Origin: Asaia bogorensis
Lineage (GTDB): Bacteria; Pseudomonadota; Alphaproteobacteria; Acetobacterales; Acetobacteraceae
NCBI GenBank assembly: GCA_945886995.1
Contig: CAMCZJ010000061.1
Location: 1 to 14,655 of the forward strand
Length of the DNA stretch: 14,655 bases
Direction: 5' to 3'
Under the pieces are notes generated by a model that was given only the letters and a program-made list of their open reading frames with translations, did no database searches and was not told the DNA's origin. The position numbers and the translations under genes were made by a program. Below, piece after piece: positions 14,578-14,655 of the stretch (position 1 is the first letter of the stretch; every line of letters begins with the position of its first letter).

Positions 14578-14655
14578 TCAGGCCGTGGCCAGCTTGCGCG
14601 GCAAAAGCCGCCCCACTTCTTCCAGCATGGCCGCGCGCAGCAGGGTGCGGCCCGG
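14578..14655 (-). CDS. C-terminal tail of an unidentified gene upstream of crtF
   Basis: Only 25 codons and the TGA stop are in the window, ending R-L-L-P-R-K-L-A-T-A. The frame abuts crtF with a three-base gap, so the two are probably cotranscribed. In Rhodobacter the gene here is crtE (geranylgeranyl diphosphate synthase), but I cannot recognise that enzyme, or any other, in this tail. Confidence 0.55.
   Translation of the reverse strand, partial: PGRTLLRAAMLEEVGRLLPRKLATA

Noticed and set aside
1..14655. Mobile elements, tRNA or rRNA genes, CRISPR arrays
   Set aside because: I saw no transposase-like protein, tRNA cloverleaf or regularly spaced repeat. Nearly all the DNA is accounted for by photosynthesis genes.

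Overview
This window is part of the photosynthesis gene cluster of a purple phototrophic or aerobic anoxygenic alphaproteobacterium. The evidence is a type-II reaction centre operon (pufBALMC), chlorophyllide a reductase (bchXYZ), bchC, and carotenoid genes of the spirilloxanthin/spheroidene type (crtD, crtF, crtI). Gene content and protein style suggest Rhodospirillales, perhaps Acetobacteraceae; that placement is an inference. PufL keeps a His at the position where the zinc-bacteriochlorophyll acidophile Acidiphilium has Glu, so nothing points to that genus.

Layout from left to right. A 3'-truncated cytochrome P450 gene on the minus strand (1-764) diverges from a two-gene plus-strand unit: a seven-helix membrane protein of unknown role (903-1646) and crtD (1648-3177). 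A degenerate PpsR/CrtJ-like operator lies in the 138-bp gap between them. crtD converges on crtI (minus, 3174-4691), and the two stop codons share one TTAA. Everything from crtI to the right edge is on the minus strand. Read in the direction of transcription it runs: the tail of an unidentified gene (14578-14655), crtF, a bchC promoter with a perfect TGT-N12-ACA site over its -35 box, bchC-bchX-bchY-bchZ, a 54-codon Cys-rich basic ORF, pufB-pufA-pufL-pufM-pufC, two 3' hairpins, and crtI.

How it works together. BchX, BchY and BchZ reduce ring B of chlorophyllide a, and BchC then oxidises the C-3 hydroxyethyl group on the way to bacteriochlorophyllide a. PufB and PufA form the LH1 antenna, PufL and PufM the reaction-centre core, and PufC is the tetrahaem cytochrome that re-reduces the special pair. 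CrtI desaturates phytoene, and CrtD and CrtF carry out late acyclic steps (3,4-desaturation and O-methylation). The genes from bchC to pufC are almost all overlapping or a few bases apart, and crtF lies just upstream of the bchC promoter. This matches the superoperon arrangement known from Rhodobacter, in which transcripts from crt and bch promoters read on into puf. Two strong hairpins between pufA and pufL and two after pufC fit the known segmental stability of puf mRNA.

The least explained items are the 54-codon ORF that exactly fills the bchZ-pufB gap (the place of pufQ in Rhodobacter, but unlike PufQ), the P450 and the unknown membrane protein that share a PpsR-like operator, and a Cys-X5-Cys pair in the tail of the LH1 alpha subunit.
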